The position numbers and the translations under genes were made by a program. Source: an uncultured Ruminococcus sp. (GTDB lineage Bacteria > Bacillota > Clostridia > Oscillospirales > Ruminococcaceae). Taken from it: a stretch of DNA of 64,000 bases. Shown piece by piece: positions 63,716 through 64,000 of the stretch. The DNA is taken from positions 62,001 to 126,000 of the forward strand of contig CANQJO010000002.1 in NCBI GenBank assembly GCA_947624255.1, given 5' to 3'. The notes beneath the pieces were generated by a model. The model saw nothing but the letters and a program-made list of their open reading frames with translations. It was not told where the DNA came from and did no database searches. The stretch's first letter is position 1. Every line of letters starts with the position of its first letter.

Positions 63716-63764
63716 GCCCACACCGGGGATCTATGGCAGATCTCCTGTGTGGGCAGATTTTTTT
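63716..63764 (+). terminator. Second, tandem terminator hairpin
   Basis: GCCCACAC and GTGTGGGC arms with an inner GATCT/AGATC stem, followed by seven T residues on the plus strand. Confidence 0.75.
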
Positions 63765-63769
63765 GAGAA

Positions 63770-64000
63770 TTATTTTCCGTAATGTTCAGCGATCTTTTTC
63801 AGATCGTCTATTATGGGCAGATGCTGCGGACAGACACTCTCGCACTGACCGCAGGCAATACAGTCAGATGCCTTTCCGAATTTGCTGCAAAGCATCTCAT
63901 AATTGGTATAATTTATTGTCCAGCCTTTCTCCTCGAGTTTTTCACGCATATCCTCATTATACAGCGAGAAAAATTGTGGGATAGCTATATGCCGGGGACA
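63770..64000 (-). CDS. 4Fe-4S aldo/keto reductase family protein (C-terminal 76 residues)
   Basis: The frame is open from the window edge to the TAA at 63772-63770. The visible end has a ferredoxin-like cluster CIACGQCESVCPQHLPI followed by DDLKKIAEHYGK. This matches the C-terminal Fe-S domain of the aldo/keto reductase group common in Clostridia. The catalytic barrel lies outside the window, so substrate and start are unknown. Confidence 0.8.
   Translation of the reverse strand, partial: CPRHIAIPQFFSLYNEDMREKLEEKGWTINYTNYEMLCSKFGKASDCIACGQCESVCPQHLPIIDDLKKIAEHYGK

Noticed and set aside
63122..63721. Long minus-strand open frame opposite the SCP2 gene (199 codons)
   Set aside because: It is antisense to a recognisable SCP2 domain with its own promoter, and its translation shows no family features or ribosome site.

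Overview
The window is a core-genome segment of a low-to-mid GC, Gram-positive Clostridia, most likely a Ruminococcus-type Oscillospiraceae from a fibre-degrading gut or rumen community. Evidence: the dcw order mraZ-rsmH-ftsL-PBP, a GH94 cellobiose phosphorylase beside a second GH94 enzyme, pyruvate:ferredoxin oxidoreductase and pyruvate phosphate dikinase, type III glutamine synthetase, class B sortases, and strong AGGAGG ribosome sites throughout. No tRNA, rRNA, CRISPR array, transposase or integrase was seen.

Layout. 1-9,520 (minus): cell-wall/division cluster mraZ-rsmH-ftsL-PBP-murE-mraY-ftsW-murG, with an MraZ-type triple repeat at the promoter and without murF or murD. 9,613-14,254 (minus): a CinA/PncC amidase, two class B sortases and a SpoIID/LytB-like protein whose signature motifs are in permuted order. 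14,326-17,108: ThiI with its cysteine desulfurase, and FeoA. 17,169-24,004 (minus): nine compact, intact phage structural genes (small and large terminase, portal, capsid, prohead protease, connector and neck/tail-like genes) with no integrase, replication, lysis or tape-measure gene. 24,153-25,147: AzlCD exporter. 25,347-33,829: two GH94 phosphorylases, a mutarotase and a zinc-ribbon/TPM membrane pair. 33,935-45,047: phosphopantetheinyl transferase, nifJ, an intergenic small-RNA candidate, a lone SpoVAC, glmU, ppdK, and a fluoride-riboswitch-controlled antiporter. 45,084-61,822 (minus): a nitrogen island of two transcription units, gltB-gltD-glnA-ANTAR-purF-asnB and amtB::glnB-pyrG-glnN. The end holds a phage-fibre-like gene, an SCP2-domain protein and the 3' end of a 4Fe-4S aldo/keto reductase.

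How it works together. Cellobiose is phosphorolysed to glucose-1-phosphate, and PPDK and PFOR carry the pyruvate node. Ammonium enters through an AmtB fused to its own P-II regulator, is fixed by glutamine synthetase and GOGAT, and the amide is spent by PurF, AsnB and PyrG encoded in the same two units. The first unit begins with an attenuator-like terminator and encodes an ANTAR protein with a degenerate receiver, which suggests local antitermination control.

Most notable observations: (1) the stripped phage-head module looks maintained rather than decaying, and the palindrome upstream of its terminase operon recurs upstream of a solitary tail-fibre-like gene 39 kb away, which suggests a co-regulated domesticated phage or gene-transfer-agent-like system; (2) a complete promoter-hairpin-terminator unit for an unannotated CU-rich small RNA at 38.4 kb; (3) a permuted SpoIID protein encoded with two sortases; (4) a fluoride riboswitch with an extra insertion followed by a long inverted repeat; (5) an attenuator in front of the GOGAT operon.
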